Notes: a model not told the origin generated them from the letters alone. A stretch of DNA of 64,000 nucleotides from Cotesia glomerata (GCF_020080835.1 NC_058159.1:11470001-11534000); one strand, 5' to 3'; numbered from the stretch's first letter, positions 24,101 through 36,095 are shown. Program-made: numbers and translations.

Positions 24101-24974
24101 ACGTGGCCTTCTCGAAATCTGTCATTATATGAATTACTTTAGTACTGATAGATGGAGCTTTTTTAATTAGCCATTGAAAAATGCAGTTATATATTGCAGA
24201 GTCTCGATTTTCCATTAGAATCATTATTGCAGCTACATACTTTATTAAGAGTAATAATAAAATATTCATTAATTTAAGGGAAAGTCATAATTATAATTTT
24301 AGTTATAATAATGTCCAAACAAATGTACTGCTCTACTTAAGAGCGGTTGATAGTTAATTTTCAAACATGTTTTGTTCATGTATAAGATATAATTTAAAAA
24401 AAAACGCTTCGCTCTTCGATAGATAATTAAATTATCTATCGAAGAGCGAAGCGCTTTTTTTGAAAATTTTCATTTTTTTATGTATAAAATGGTTTTTAAG
24501 ATTCCATTTTTTGTACAAGTATGACAGAGATACTTTCGTTTGACCAATAGAGGGTGAGAGAGAAAAAAGTGTAAACCCTCCTTAATAATTATTTATACCG
24601 TGTTATCTTTTTTGAAGTGAATTGTATAAATTTGTTCCATTTTAGGATTTAAAGATTTCCTCTGGAAATTAAAATTTAAAATAAATTTTGAAAACTTATC
24701 AATTGTTAGAAAATCAAAAAAAAATTTAATAAAATTAAAAAAATCTACTAACAGAAAAAGTACCATCCATAAAAATTTCATTTGCATCATTAATTCCTTG
24801 GAGCAGCTTATCACTTGTAAAAATCACAGCAGTTTTATTATTTTCTGAAATTAATGTTTCCTTATATAAACTTTTATTTTCTAAAATTTCTCCTAGTGAA
24901 AGAACAGTGTCAGGGATTTTCGGACGACTTTTACTCCTACTTCTCGATAAAATACTCCTCACAGATTCATAATT
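21169..24974 (-). CDS. MULE-transposase-derived multi-exon gene with repetitive C-terminus
   Basis: Eight minus-strand exons have GT-AG borders and fully compatible phases: 24974-24753, 24661-24599, 24239-24036, 23897-23579, 23484-22850, 22742-22630, 22555-22327 and 22269-21169. They give about 961 residues with no internal stop. Exons 1-4 hold the MULE-type transposase core. FMDGTF (catalytic Asp) is split from NPKMEQIYTIHF by an intron. HIMTDFEKA carries the second Asp, and GCYFHF fits the CxxH motif. YFVDTWL and SVIVERHPIIWSLI match the region after the catalytic domain. The C-terminal half is low-complexity, Lys/Glu/Ser/Thr-rich, and contains three tandem ~39-residue repeats (core EEITQ..E.KVESLLEV and KTPERFTTIN) in the last exon. 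An intact multi-exon frame suggests a domesticated or recently active copy. An upstream FLYWCH-like exon is listed separately. No terminal inverted repeats were confirmed. Confidence 0.75.
24405..24453. repeat. Perfect palindrome in a MULE-gene intron
   Basis: CGCTTCGCTCTTCGATAGAT continuing to AATT, then its exact complement, are centred on 24429. The arms are 24 bases with essentially no loop, extended by A/T runs beyond one mismatch. It lies in the intron between the exons at 24599 and 24239. Confidence 0.85.
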
Positions 24975-25110
24975 CTAATTTTTGCTAACTTCGGGAATTC
25001 TAATATTATGAATAATTTTCTATTATTATTAATGATAAAATTAAATTATGTGTTACTTAAATTTTACATCATTTAGAACTAAATCTTAAAATAATTAGAC
25101 AAGTACTCAC

Positions 25111-25394
25111 GTTTGCGAAACATCGTTAAAAATTACGATCAGTTTTTCATTAGTTTCCACAGCTTTTTTTTTCATGACTTCCTTCATACGAGCCCAAACA
25201 TTACCATGTGTATCCTCAAAGTCAGTGTGTTCTTTTAAAATGGAAAAATCCGTACCTTCTTTAACATTTTCAAAATCTTCAATGTCAGAAATTTCTTGGA
25301 TGAAATGTAGAGTAGCCTTGCATCCGAGTTTTCTTGATGAACATCTTGCCACTCTCTTACATAATTTATCTTCAAGATACTTAAATCCTTTATA

Positions 25395-25395
<1 letters not shown>
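25111..25395 (-). pseudogene. FLYWCH-like zinc-finger exon, truncated by a repeat
   Basis: The minus-strand frame gives GFKYLEDKLCKRVARCSSRK, then LGCKATLHF, and later an EHTDFEDTHGN segment. The Cys, Cys and His spacing resembles the FLYWCH DNA-binding finger that commonly precedes MULE-type transposases. A good donor (CAAAC|GTGAGT) follows at 25111. It leaves two extra bases, which do not fit the phase-0 acceptor of the next exon (24974), so direct joining shifts the frame. The 5' side stops where the AACTTCCCGC repeat begins (about 25395), removing the start of the finger. It is either the damaged first exon of the gene above or part of another copy. Confidence 0.55.
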
Positions 25396-26716
<1,321 letters not shown>

Positions 26717-26975
26717 AAAAATAAGGTGGAGTCTTTTTTTTTACCACGGATTATCTCCATTTTTTATATTAATAGGAATATTCTTTGCGAAAAAAATTAT
26801 TTTATTATATGTTTGTTTTTTAAACAAGTGACTATATATGTATATAATAATATAATAAAAAAAATTTATTTTTTAATAAAATATAATAATTCTATTCATT
26901 TATTTCTGTACAGAATTTGAAATGCAATTCGAATGAAGTGGAAGGTTTGACTAGTAAAATATATCGTTAACCAGA

Positions 26976-27106
26976 CATAAGAGCGTATAAAAAAATAAAA
27001 TTTTTTTTATAGAATAAAAAATTATAATTTTAATTATAATTATTATAATTATACTTTAATCATAATCCTTTCAATCCAAGTAAAAAATTATTTATACGCT
27101 CTTATG
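26976..27106. repeat. Small inverted-repeat (MITE-like) element
   Basis: CATAAGAGCGTATAAA at 26976 recurs inverted as TTTATACGCTCTTATG ending at 27106, with an AT-rich interior that is itself partly palindromic. Length is about 131 bp and there is no coding sequence. Confidence 0.6.
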
Positions 27107-27162
27107 ACATCAGTAGGGCAATATATTTACATGCATTTTTTTAAACATAGTTCTATACATTA

Positions 27163-27261
<99 letters not shown>

Positions 27262-27282
27262 TGTGTGTGTGTGTGTGTGTGT
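27163..27282. repeat. (TA)n-(TG)n microsatellite at a LINE 3' tail
   Basis: (TA)n runs to about 27187 and (TG)n to 27282, directly followed by the T-run that is the minus-strand poly(A) tail of the neighbouring LINE. Confidence 0.95.
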
Positions 27283-27522
27283 TTTTTTTTTTTCTCTCTT
27301 TAGGGGGGGGAATCCTTTTTACGGATTCCAGGCGTAGCTGTTTGGCCTGGATATGTGGCGACTCGACGCAGCGTCATATTAAAACTCGACGCTGATGCCC
27401 CTACCCACTAAACCCTAAAACCCCTTTCTCTTCTATCCTCTGATCCCCCATGGTACCGCCGTAAGGCATTTCTTCGCGGGGGGAAGAATTAGCTGCCGCT
27501 CTTCTTTCTGGTGGCTAAGATG

Positions 27523-29865
27523 TTATTTCTTCCTTCTAGATTCTGTCTTTCGCTCTTTTCCTCTCAATGGATCGCAACTCGGTAAGCACTTTTGTAGCAA
27601 AAAGCCCTGCTTTGGGCCTCCGACGTTTGGCATCAGTCGTGCTAAGCTAGCTACCACTGCTGATGCTTTTGCACTCACGTGTTCGACTTGCTGCTTAAAG
27701 TTGAGTCGGGCATCAAGCATCACTCCCAGATATCGGATATATGGTTGTGATGTGATTTCTTGTTCTCCGACTTTCAGTTTTATGGTCTCTATCACTTTTC
27801 TGCTGGTAATAAGCACAGCCTCAGTCTTCTGTTTAGCCAGTTGTAGATTCATTGCATCCATCCACCGGTTAACTTTCTCAAAGGTGATACCGAACATGTG
27901 GTTTATCTCATCTAGGTGTTTCGCAACGATTACGACAGCTACATCGTCTGCATATGCAACAAGCTTGACACTTCTTGGAAGAGTCAGTCTCAGCAGGCCA
28001 TCATACATGACATTCCACAAAAGTGGACCCAGAACAGAACCCTGGGGTACACCTCCGGTAATACCGTACTCTTTTGGACCATTTTTCGTGTCGTATCTCA
28101 GGATTCTGTCCGTGAAGTAGCTAGCCACTATCCTACGTAGGTATCCTGGTACGTTTTTCTCTTCCAAGGCTTGCATAATGAAGTCCCAGTTGGCGGAGTT
28201 GAAGGCATTTTTGATGTCCAGAGTGGCCACCAGGCAGTACTTCTTCGCTCCACCCTTCCATCTGATCCCTTCGATTGCCTCCTTGGCCGTTGCAACAACC
28301 AAGTTGATTGCGTCCAGGGTTGATCGTCCTTTCCGAAAACCATACTGGTTATCTGCCAGGAGTGGATCGACAACTGCTTCTATTCTTTGGTGGATTATAC
28401 GCTCAAGTATCTTACCTGCCGTGTCTAACATACAAAGTGGTCGATAAGATGACGGTTCTTCTGGTGGCTTTTTCCCTTTTGGAAGTAGTACTAGTCATTG
28501 CTGCTTCCACTTCCGAGGGAAAATCCCTTCCTTGAGGCATGTGTCGTAGACGTCCAGGAACAATGATGGCACTGCTTTTATAGTTGTTTTTAAAGCAATA
28601 TTGGGGACCCCGTCCAATCCCGGCGCTTTATTGTTCCCTACACGATTACAAGCCTCCATCAGTTCTCCCTCCGTGACAGATGAAATGTCATCCATTTCAT
28701 TCTGCGCTAATAGGTAGTTAAACCGGCTTTGTTCGGGGAACAACGCGTTTACGATCTTCTGTAGGAGTTTAGGACACGTGGGTGATGGCATTAGCTGGTT
28801 TTTAAGATGGGTCATGACCACCTTATACGGCCTACCCCACAGATCTCTGTCCATCTCGTTGATGAGCTCCTTCCAGCATTTTCTTTTGCTATCTTTGATG
28901 GCTTTGTTCAGGGATCGACGGGCTTTTTTGTACTCTGCGACCAGCTCCACAGAGTTAGGTCATCGGTAGCCACGCTGAGATATTCTTCTCTTCTGATGAC
29001 ACTCTTTACGAAGGGCGCTGATGTGGTCGTTCCACCAGTGAACGGAAGGTCTTGTGTTTATGCCACGTCTACGAGACATACTGGCGTCACACGCCTGGGT
29101 CACTCTTTTCATCAGGTCCTTGGTCTTCTCTTCTGCGCAGCCTGCGATAATCTGGTCACTATTGAGAGCTACTAACAATGCCCTTGGGTCAAGAGTTTTT
29201 ACCTTCCAACCAATGGTGTTAAGTTGCTTTTTAGGTCTTCTCGGGCTCTGGGCGTTTAATATTTCCCAGAGAATCGCGTTGTGGTCGCTGGCTGTGTAGG
29301 TATCCATCACCTTCCAGTTGATATAACCTCTGGTGAGGCTGCCACTGACGAAAGTGAGATCTACAATAGAACTTGTGTCTCCTTTGGTGTAGGTTGGTGT
29401 GTCACCATTGTTGAGCAGTACTACATCTAATGTAGAAAAGGCTTCTAGTAATTCCTTTCCTCGCGCGTTTGTATTCTTGCTACCCCAGTCTACTGCCCAG
29501 GCGTTGAAGTCCCCAGCTATTGCCACTGGGTGGTAATGCTTCGCGTCCTCGGTAAGTCGATCCAGAAATGCGGTGAATTCGACAGTAGAGAGGCTAGGTG
29601 GTGCGTAACAGCTATAGAAGCGGATGCCCTCTACTGATACTGCTACAAAGCCGGCATTGCTGTTGTCGACTGCATTTTGGAAAGGGAGCTTGCCACATGA
29701 CCAGATGACAGCTTTGGATGTGCTGTCAGATTCCCAGGGTTGGGTACTCAGGTGTTTATATGGCTCTGCTATCAGTACCAAGTCAAGCTCTAGTTCTCGC
29801 ACGGATTGCATGAGCAAGTCATGCGCTGCCTTACAATGGTTGAGATTGAGCTGCAGTATCCTCAT
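27523..29865 (-). pseudogene. LINE ORF2: APE endonuclease and reverse transcriptase, two internal stops
   Basis: It starts MRILQLNLNH; its ATG overlaps the ORF1 stop (ATGA). The endonuclease part shows LIAEPY, AGDFNAWAVDWGS, SIVDLTFVSG and TASDHNAILWEI. The RT part shows NKAPGLDGVPN, DNQYGFRKGRSTLDAI, GVPQGSVLGPLLWNVMYD and the catalytic LVAYADDVAVV. The frame is continuous apart from TGA codons at 28962-28960 and 28497-28495, each within recognisable domain sequence. After the thumb (YLGVMLDARLNF) the frame turns into unrelated basic sequence and stops. The usual C-terminal region with its Cys/His motif is absent, probably through an internal deletion. Confidence 0.88.
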
Positions 29866-31202
29866 GCTTGTTTGTTCGTCAACTTCTGGAGTGCATCCTG
29901 AAATAACGGGCACTTATGGGTACCGGCATAGTGGGCAACATTCTCTGCACTTTCAATCTCAGCACATAATGCACATTTGGCGGGATTTTTACAATCAGCA
30001 ATCTTGTGCCCTTCTTGTCCGCACCTGATGCAAAGCTTCGACCGGTCCACCTTGCTTTTGCACTGGGATCCATGATGTCCGAAATGCCAGCATTTAAAGC
30101 ATTGAATGGGTCTCTTCGTTGTCCTTATTCGGCAATTAACCCAAACAATCCGGATTTTGCTACTTCCATCCAGTAGTTTCTGTGCTGTTGCTGCTGGTAG
30201 AATTACTGTGACAATTTGAGTACCTCTATAGGCCTTACGGATCTTGATTGCCTCTAGTGGTATCTCACAGCCATCTCCAGCTTCCTCCTGTAGGGCACCC
30301 TGGATGTGATTCTTAGTTGTGTCATCATCGACGTCTCGGATCTCAATTACCTCCTGTGGTCCTTTGCAGGTTACTTTTGCGTCTTCTTTCAGAATGTCTG
30401 CGATGGTCTTTCTCAATGTTTGGCCTTTGTCGGTGCTCTTCCTCGAAAGAGTTATCAGCATATCTCCAGCATTGGTCTTATGGATCTTCTCTACCGTACT
30501 GCGGACCTGGTCGTCAGGGACGTCCTGTTTTATTCGACGCAGGATCTCGGCGTACTTTGCTTTCTCTGTCAGCCGAATGATGAGGGCATCCAGTCTGATC
30601 CATTTCCGCGGTTTCTTTCGCTTGGGTTCAGGTCGGGGATCCTTTGACGTCTGTTTTGAGAGCATCTCTTTCTTCTGTCGCTTTAGCTCTTGCTTGGATT
30701 GAACTTTTTGCCAGACTGACGCTTTTTCCTGTTCGTCGCTTCGCCCTGCCACTCCTTGTGGAGGGCTTTTCTTCATGGCTTGGCTGATTGTTGGGTCAGG
30801 AGAAGGTCGATTTTTTCTCTTACCTGACTTGTTGCTGGCTTCACTTTTGTCTTCCGCGACTGATTCACCGTCACCTTCAGCTCCGGTGTCCATTGCTTCG
30901 TAAGTCACGTCGATAGCCTGACAGTCTTTCTCCGGTGTAGCATGGGATATGCGCTGCAATGATGAGCGCCACTCCTCGTCCAGCTTCTCAAACCTTTGAA
31001 GGGCGTTAGTTACACCAGTCATCTTGAATTTAATCTCTTTGTGAATATTGACCTTTGGTTGAACGAAATCATTCAACTCACTGATCAGCTTTTCAAGGCG
31101 TTTGAGCGCTTGCGAACGCTTCATTTCAGCGCTTGCGTCAATCGCTGCTTGTTGGGCATGTACCCCGTTTCCACTTTTGTTTGTTTCCTTTGAATTACTC
31201 AT
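29862..31202 (-). CDS. LINE ORF1: Gag-like protein with CCHC zinc knuckles
   Basis: Intact 446-residue frame. The N-terminal half is charged and probably coiled-coil. The central region is basic (PKRKKPRKW). The C-terminus has three Cys/His clusters: CFKCWHFGHHGSQC (residues 368-381), CIRCGQEGHKIADC (391-404) and a third C-x2-C...H...C (410-431). This is typical of R1/Jockey-clade ORF1 proteins that bind the element RNA. The stop codon overlaps the ORF2 start, which suggests ORF2 translation by termination-reinitiation. Confidence 0.88.
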   Translation of the reverse strand: MSNSKETNKSGNGVHAQQAAIDASAEMKRSQALKRLEKLISELNDFVQPKVNIHKEIKFKMTGVTNALQRFEKLDEEWRSSLQRISHATPEKDCQAIDVTYEAMDTGAEGDGESVAEDKSEASNKSGKRKNRPSPDPTISQAMKKSPPQGVAGRSDEQEKASVWQKVQSKQELKRQKKEMLSKQTSKDPRPEPKRKKPRKWIRLDALIIRLTEKAKYAEILRRIKQDVPDDQVRSTVEKIHKTNAGDMLITLSRKSTDKGQTLRKTIADILKEDAKVTCKGPQEVIEIRDVDDDTTKNHIQGALQEEAGDGCEIPLEAIKIRKAYRGTQIVTVILPAATAQKLLDGSSKIRIVWVNCRIRTTKRPIQCFKCWHFGHHGSQCKSKVDRSKLCIRCGQEGHKIADCKNPAKCALCAEIESAENVAHYAGTHKCPLFQDALQKLTNKQA

Positions 31203-31599
31203 ACTTTTTAATTTACCAGCGCATCGTACGGAGTGGAGCGGGTTGCCATAACTAGGAACGGGTGTACCCTCGGAGATAGTACTCCTACCCCAGTTCCCTG
31301 AGGCCTAGCCGACACTTAGCCAGTCCCGGAATAAACGGACGGACTAGACTCGCTCGGAGTGGTGAAGATTCCGATCTCTAACACTCACTGCGTACTTCCT
31401 GATCAAGGCCCGAAGTGGCTGGCTCCTGATCCAGTGCTGCAACTTACACCTCGGTAGAGCAAGCTCACATCAGCCGTGGCCTGCATCGTCGGAAGAAACT
31501 ACGATACAGGTTCCGGTCACTCCCAGTGGGTCACAGCAGAGAACGATCGTCTTGTTAGGTCAGTTAGTGTGACCAACCCATTAAAGGGGAGTTTTGTCC

Positions 31600-32430
31600 A
31601 CAGGAGCGTATTTTGTTTGGTTATTTTGCTTGGCTCCTACCCGCTGTACCTCATCAACTAAGAGATTAAGTTGCTCCAAACTGTCTTCTTACCTTCTCTG
31701 CATTCTTTGTTATACCATATCTCTGTTTATCGTTCCTTTTTATTTCCTTTTGTTGTCATACCACTGCTTGTTGCTGCGTTCCAGATGACTGTTTTGAGAT
31801 TCTCCCAGTTGACAGCTTCTGCATTGCAATCTAGTTCTATCCAAGCCTCTTCAAGGAGTTCTTGGTATTGTTCTAATTTTTAAGGTTTCCACGTAATACG
31901 TCGTTTACCTTTCACTGTTTGAGTTTACTCGACGTAGGGATATTCTTGTTCTGGCATCTGTGGTGTTTTATTCTTTCCTCTGAGTATAATAGAGATCGGT
32001 AGATGGTCAGATTCTAGTCTGGCCTCCACCCGTAGTTTTTTTATAGTTGTAAGAGCTTTGGGTTCTATGCATAGGACCAGATCCAGGACTGATACGCAGT
32101 TTTCTTTGCAGCCTCCTACAAAGGTTATTCCTCCTGTCTTATCTCCTTCAGCGCAACCATTTGCAATGTAGATACCCATCTCTTCACACAATCTCAAAAG
32201 TTTTTGTCCTTCTGAGTTGATTGTTTTATCTTGTGACCGTCTTACATGCCCCGCCAAGTCTTTCGCAATCCTCGTATCCTGGTTTATCTCCAACTCTTAC
32301 ATTAATAACGCCAATTATTGGAGTTATTTCTCTGTTTCTGTGCACTTCAAAGATTTCATTCCTCAAGTCATTTGTTATCTTGCTAAAACCAACGTTATTG
32401 TATATGCTGATTAAGTTGTACTCATTATTA
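31600..32430 (-). pseudogene. Fragment of a second LINE: APE endonuclease and linker
   Basis: The minus-strand frame 32293-31925 contains GQKLLRLCEEMGIYIANG, ITFVGG, VLDLVL and LESDHLPISI, the C-terminal half of an APE-type endonuclease. Just upstream a different frame gives an IIGVINVRVG stretch, where such enzymes have GDFNAR, so a frameshift lies near 32290. Downstream, broken frames to about 31620 resemble the linker before RT (IWYNKECREGKKTVW). No RT follows; the R1-like LINE begins instead. Confidence 0.7.
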
Positions 32431-32479
32431 AAAATTATAAATATATAATTATTTATATTTCAATAAATATAAACAGTAA

Positions 32480-32480
<1 letters not shown>

Positions 32481-32512
<32 letters not shown>
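32481..32512. repeat. (TAA)n microsatellite
   Basis: About ten ATA/TAA units lie between the endonuclease fragment and the 3' region of the next LINE piece. Confidence 0.9.
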
Positions 32513-32513
<1 letters not shown>

Positions 32514-33064
32514 TACCATTTTTTATTTCATTGGTTTCAGTATCACAAAGGCGTTTCAAAAAGGGGAGAACTTCGAACCAACTTTCCATGGTACCACGAA
32601 TTCAATGATTATTATCATCTACTCCAATTTAGAACGAGCAACCACTTCCGAAAATTCAAAGAATTTCCATTCTTGATCTAGGATCAAGGATCAAGGATTC
32701 AATCCAATCACTCGTCTTTTTAAATTTGCTTCCTTCAATTTTTCAATTTTATTACAACTGATTATATAATAACTGATTAATAATCACTTAAAAAGTTTTT
32801 TAAAACATTGTAGATAGATATTTATTTCAATGTATAGCAGTGGAAACTGCCCTGTACACTTTTTCTTAACAACATACATTAATAACTATATAAAATTATC
32901 TTTTACTATATCTACGTGACTAGTAAACTGCAAAATTTATAATATTTTATATATTAAATTCTACTGCTTAAGCAAAGGAAAAATGAGAAATAAAAACCGA
33001 CTTTGAGTCTACACACTCATTCATTGCACTTGTCCTGACGTTGACGTAGCTCCGTCCTGGGCTG

Positions 33065-35290
33065 CTACTCATACACTGCATCTTCTTGGTTAGGTTCTGT
33101 TCCTGTCTTCACTAGCTTTTCAAATTTGCTGATGTATTCACATAAAGTTTCGTGTGGCTGCTCTCTCAGGGTTTGTACAATCAGCCAGTCAAAATCTGCA
33201 CCTACGTTTGTCCCCAGCCATTCAGAGATTCTCATTTTGACGTTCTCGTTAGTTTTTTCTGCCATTACACTGCATCTAAAGATGTGCTCGAGAGTCTCCT
33301 CCTCGACTTTGCAGAGTCTGCATCGCCAATCTTTGAATCCTTTTTTGCCTGACTTTTCAATGTTTCCACATCTCAACCTGCACCAAACCATCTTTATCCA
33401 GCTCGGGAGGTCTCTATCTGCCAAGTATTGCTCCGTTCCTATGCACGTCTTGACAAATTTGTACCTCGGGTTATAGCTGGAGTTCATGATTCTTGAGTTG
33501 TCTTCTGAAGTGAGCGCTGCTTCCATATAATTCAGACCTTCATTTAGCCTATCTTCAATAACTGCGATTTCCTTCTTTTTCCAGATCATCCTGATAACGT
33601 CACTACATTTCATTTCCTCCAGCGCCATGACTACAGCGTTTCCCCACCTTGTTGGCTTGCCATTTAAGATCCCTCGGCATTCTTCCCTCAAGCAGACCTT
33701 CGGCCATCTTTTGTCTTCCATTCTCATGATGTCTAGCAAATACATGCACGCTCTTTTTCTGACGGTGACCATGATGCTTTCCATTCCACCTTCCGTTCTC
33801 CAAATGTATTCTGGCGTGTTCTTCGCCACACCCATAGCTGCCTTACAATACCTTCTATGCATTGCCTCAATCTCTCTGCTGCCTCCCCAACCCCAGATTT
33901 CGACTCCGTACAAGGCCCCTGATCTCACTAGCGAGCTGTACAGGTACAGTCTATCTCTGATGGTATTTCTACCAGTTCTTTCTATCAGTCCCCAGGTTGC
34001 GTTTAGCGCCTTCTGCGCTTTACCTGCCATTTCCCTCGTGTGAGACGTCCATTTGTTACTGCTTGACATCCAGCATCCTAAGTACTTAAACTCTCTTACC
34101 TCTTCTAAGACGTCGTTCCCGTACTTCCAGACGCGTGCTGCCTTCTTCCTGCTTCTTTTTCCACCAGCTACCATGACCTTCGTTTTCTTCGCATTCACCC
34201 TCAGTTTGTTTCTACCTGCATAATTTTTCAGGAGCTTCAGCATTTTTCTCAGACTTTCACCATCTGGCGCTAACATTGCAATATCATCTGCGTACTTCAC
34301 TAAGTATACCTTGATGCTGCCAAAAACAATGCCTCCGGTGTTCACCCTGCTGAATTCCTTATCGATGTCATCCAGGAAGATATTGAAGAGTAACGGGCTC
34401 AGCGGACAGCCCTGTCTGACTCCCTGTGATGCTTCAAAGCCGCCCTTTACTTCTCCATTTACTACTATTTTGTTATCGGTCCTGTTGTAGACTGCTTTTA
34501 TAAGCTTAAGCATCCTTCCTGAAATGCCAGTTTCTGCTATTTTCATGAATAACAGTTCCCTGTCCACACTGTCAAATGCCGTTTCGAAGTCTACAAAGCA
34601 GACGTATGCTTTCCCTCCTTTCTTCTTGATCCAGTTATTAATGACTGCATTTAGTGTAAAGACTTGGTCTCTGGTTCCCCTTTTTTTCCTGAAACCTGCC
34701 TGGCTCTCCTGCAAGATCTCTTTTTCCTCACACCAATTCTCCAGCCTTTCTGTGATTATATTGGTAAGAATCTTGTATCCTACGTTAAGTAGTGAGATTG
34801 GCCTATAGTTCTTTGGGTCGTTGCTATCTCCTGCTTTGTATATGGGGGCGATGTGCGCCACCTCCCATCCTTTTGGAATGCTTCCTCTGCGCCATATTTC
34901 ATTTAGGGCTTCCAGGAGATCCAACAAGCCTTCCGGCGGCAGATCTTTATAAAACTCAACCACAAGCCCGTCCTCACCAGGAGCTTTCCTGTTTTTCATT
35001 CTCTTTAGGGCTGCCTTTAATTCCGTCATGCTAATGTTAGCTTCCATGGGGTCTGCTTCATCTCTTGTTTCATTCCCTTCTTCTTCTCTCTCCTGTCTAT
35101 TGTCCTCATTATTGTCCAGATCATCCCCGAGGCTGCCCTCTTCTGTCTGTTGTAGGTCCTCCTGGGTATCTCTCACGCCCCCCATGGTGTTCATAAAGTG
35201 GCTGGTCCATTGTTCTTGTGAGATATCTCTGTTTGCTTCGCTTCTAGCTTTCCTTCTAAATGCATTTACTGCTTCCCACCATTCGGACAT
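33065..35290 (-). CDS. LINE ORF2 fragment: intact reverse transcriptase, no endonuclease
   Basis: Uninterrupted 741-residue frame of an APE-type LINE starting just before the RT. Landmarks are RMKNRKAPGEDGL (about residue 97), NYRPISLLNVGYKIL, ESQAGFRKKRGTRDQ, FVDFETAFDSVDR, GVRQGCPLSPLLFNIFLDDI and the catalytic KYADDIAML (residues 333-336). The C-terminal Cys/His motif is CRLCKVEEETLEHIFRC (657-673). An acidic Glu/Asp stretch occupies residues 44-80. A 3' UTR-like region runs to about 32780. The sequence 5' of about 35325 is unrelated, so the element is 5'-truncated and probably immobile by itself. It is a different lineage from the neighbouring R1-like element. Confidence 0.85.
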   Translation of the reverse strand: MSEWWEAVNAFRRKARSEANRDISQEQWTSHFMNTMGGVRDTQEDLQQTEEGSLGDDLDNNEDNRQEREEEGNETRDEADPMEANISMTELKAALKRMKNRKAPGEDGLVVEFYKDLPPEGLLDLLEALNEIWRRGSIPKGWEVAHIAPIYKAGDSNDPKNYRPISLLNVGYKILTNIITERLENWCEEKEILQESQAGFRKKRGTRDQVFTLNAVINNWIKKKGGKAYVCFVDFETAFDSVDRELLFMKIAETGISGRMLKLIKAVYNRTDNKIVVNGEVKGGFEASQGVRQGCPLSPLLFNIFLDDIDKEFSRVNTGGIVFGSIKVYLVKYADDIAMLAPDGESLRKMLKLLKNYAGRNKLRVNAKKTKVMVAGGKRSRKKAARVWKYGNDVLEEVREFKYLGCWMSSSNKWTSHTREMAGKAQKALNATWGLIERTGRNTIRDRLYLYSSLVRSGALYGVEIWGWGGSREIEAMHRRYCKAAMGVAKNTPEYIWRTEGGMESIMVTVRKRACMYLLDIMRMEDKRWPKVCLREECRGILNGKPTRWGNAVVMALEEMKCSDVIRMIWKKKEIAVIEDRLNEGLNYMEAALTSEDNSRIMNSSYNPRYKFVKTCIGTEQYLADRDLPSWIKMVWCRLRCGNIEKSGKKGFKDWRCRLCKVEEETLEHIFRCSVMAEKTNENVKMRISEWLGTNVGADFDWLIVQTLREQPHETLCEYISKFEKLVKTGTEPNQEDAVYE

Positions 35291-35436
35291 ATTCCGACTT
35301 TTCCCAATTTTTTCTTAAAACATTGTATTATAAAAAAATAAAAATTAAAAACTATTTTTTTTTCTTGATTAATCCTTTTTTTTTAACAATTATAAAATAG
35401 TTTCAGAAAAATATTTTTTTTTAACATTGCTCTTAT

Positions 35437-35655
35437 AAGGTAAAAGACCCAGTTATTGACACTGGTCTAGTAGTTTGACACTTGCAATTTTATTATAATT
35501 AAAAATATTAAATAGTCTCAAAAACTCAATTATCTTAGAATTTATATCTCAAAAATTATATTTATTAATTTATTAGTTGATTTTTTTTTTTAATTAAAAT
35601 AAAATTGCAAGTGTCAATAACTAAGCCAGTTTCAATGACTGGATCATTTGCCTTA
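35437..35655. mobile_element. Palindromic MITE, ~220 bp
   Basis: The ends AAGGTAAAAGACCCAGTTAT and its imperfect complement (GACTGGATCATTTGCCTT) are inverted, with TTGACACTTGCAATTTTATT mirrored further inside. TA lies on both outer sides. No coding sequence. Confidence 0.65.
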
Positions 35656-35814
35656 ATTATTCTTATAGAAAATAGCATTAATTTTAAAATAAATATGTGT
35701 AAAATTATCGTTACATTTCAATTTTATTTTTTAAGTTTGATTTGTTTTGTATTTTTTTAATACAAATATACATTGTGGCGCCATCTATAGATTATTTTTA
35801 TAATAAATATTTAA

Positions 35815-36095
35815 TTTATATGTATCATCGGGATATGTGTCATTGCACATATGTATCATTGGGTACATGTGTGATCAAAATTTGAACAATTGGGATATGT
35901 ATCATCGGGACTTGGGTAACCGACACATATGTATCATCGGGATATGCGTAAACGACACCTACCCAAGTTAGCTACTCAACATTTTAGTTTTTGAAGTTAT
36001 ACTTCTTTTGGCGCGTTAGGGAAAAATTATGAGAGTAAATTTTTAAGATGCGCGTGCACACCGTCATGAAAAACCGACACCCTGAAGTTAGCTAG
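35815..36095. repeat. GATACATATCCC repeat block, copy 2
   Basis: ATGTATCATCGGGATATG units come first, then the TTCTTTTGGCGCGTTAGG ... ACCGACACCCTGAAG block. It matches 19798-20060 with one half inverted. Confidence 0.6.

Larger units (their letters stand above)
27283..31590 (-). mobile_element. R1-like non-LTR retrotransposon (LINE)
   Basis: The minus-strand element consists of a GC-richer 5' leader (about 31590-31203), ORF1 (31202-29862), ORF2 (29865-27523), and a 3' region ending in a run of A on the minus strand at about 27283-27297. Domains are in the usual order: Gag with CCHC knuckles, APE endonuclease, RT. The end of ORF2 is missing, and ORF2 has two in-frame stops, so the copy is dead. 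No target-site duplication could be identified because of the microsatellite at its tail. Confidence 0.85.

Noticed and set aside
28495..31193. Several plus-strand ORFs of 60-140 residues
   Set aside because: They are shadows antisense to the LINE ORFs, without any recognisable domain.
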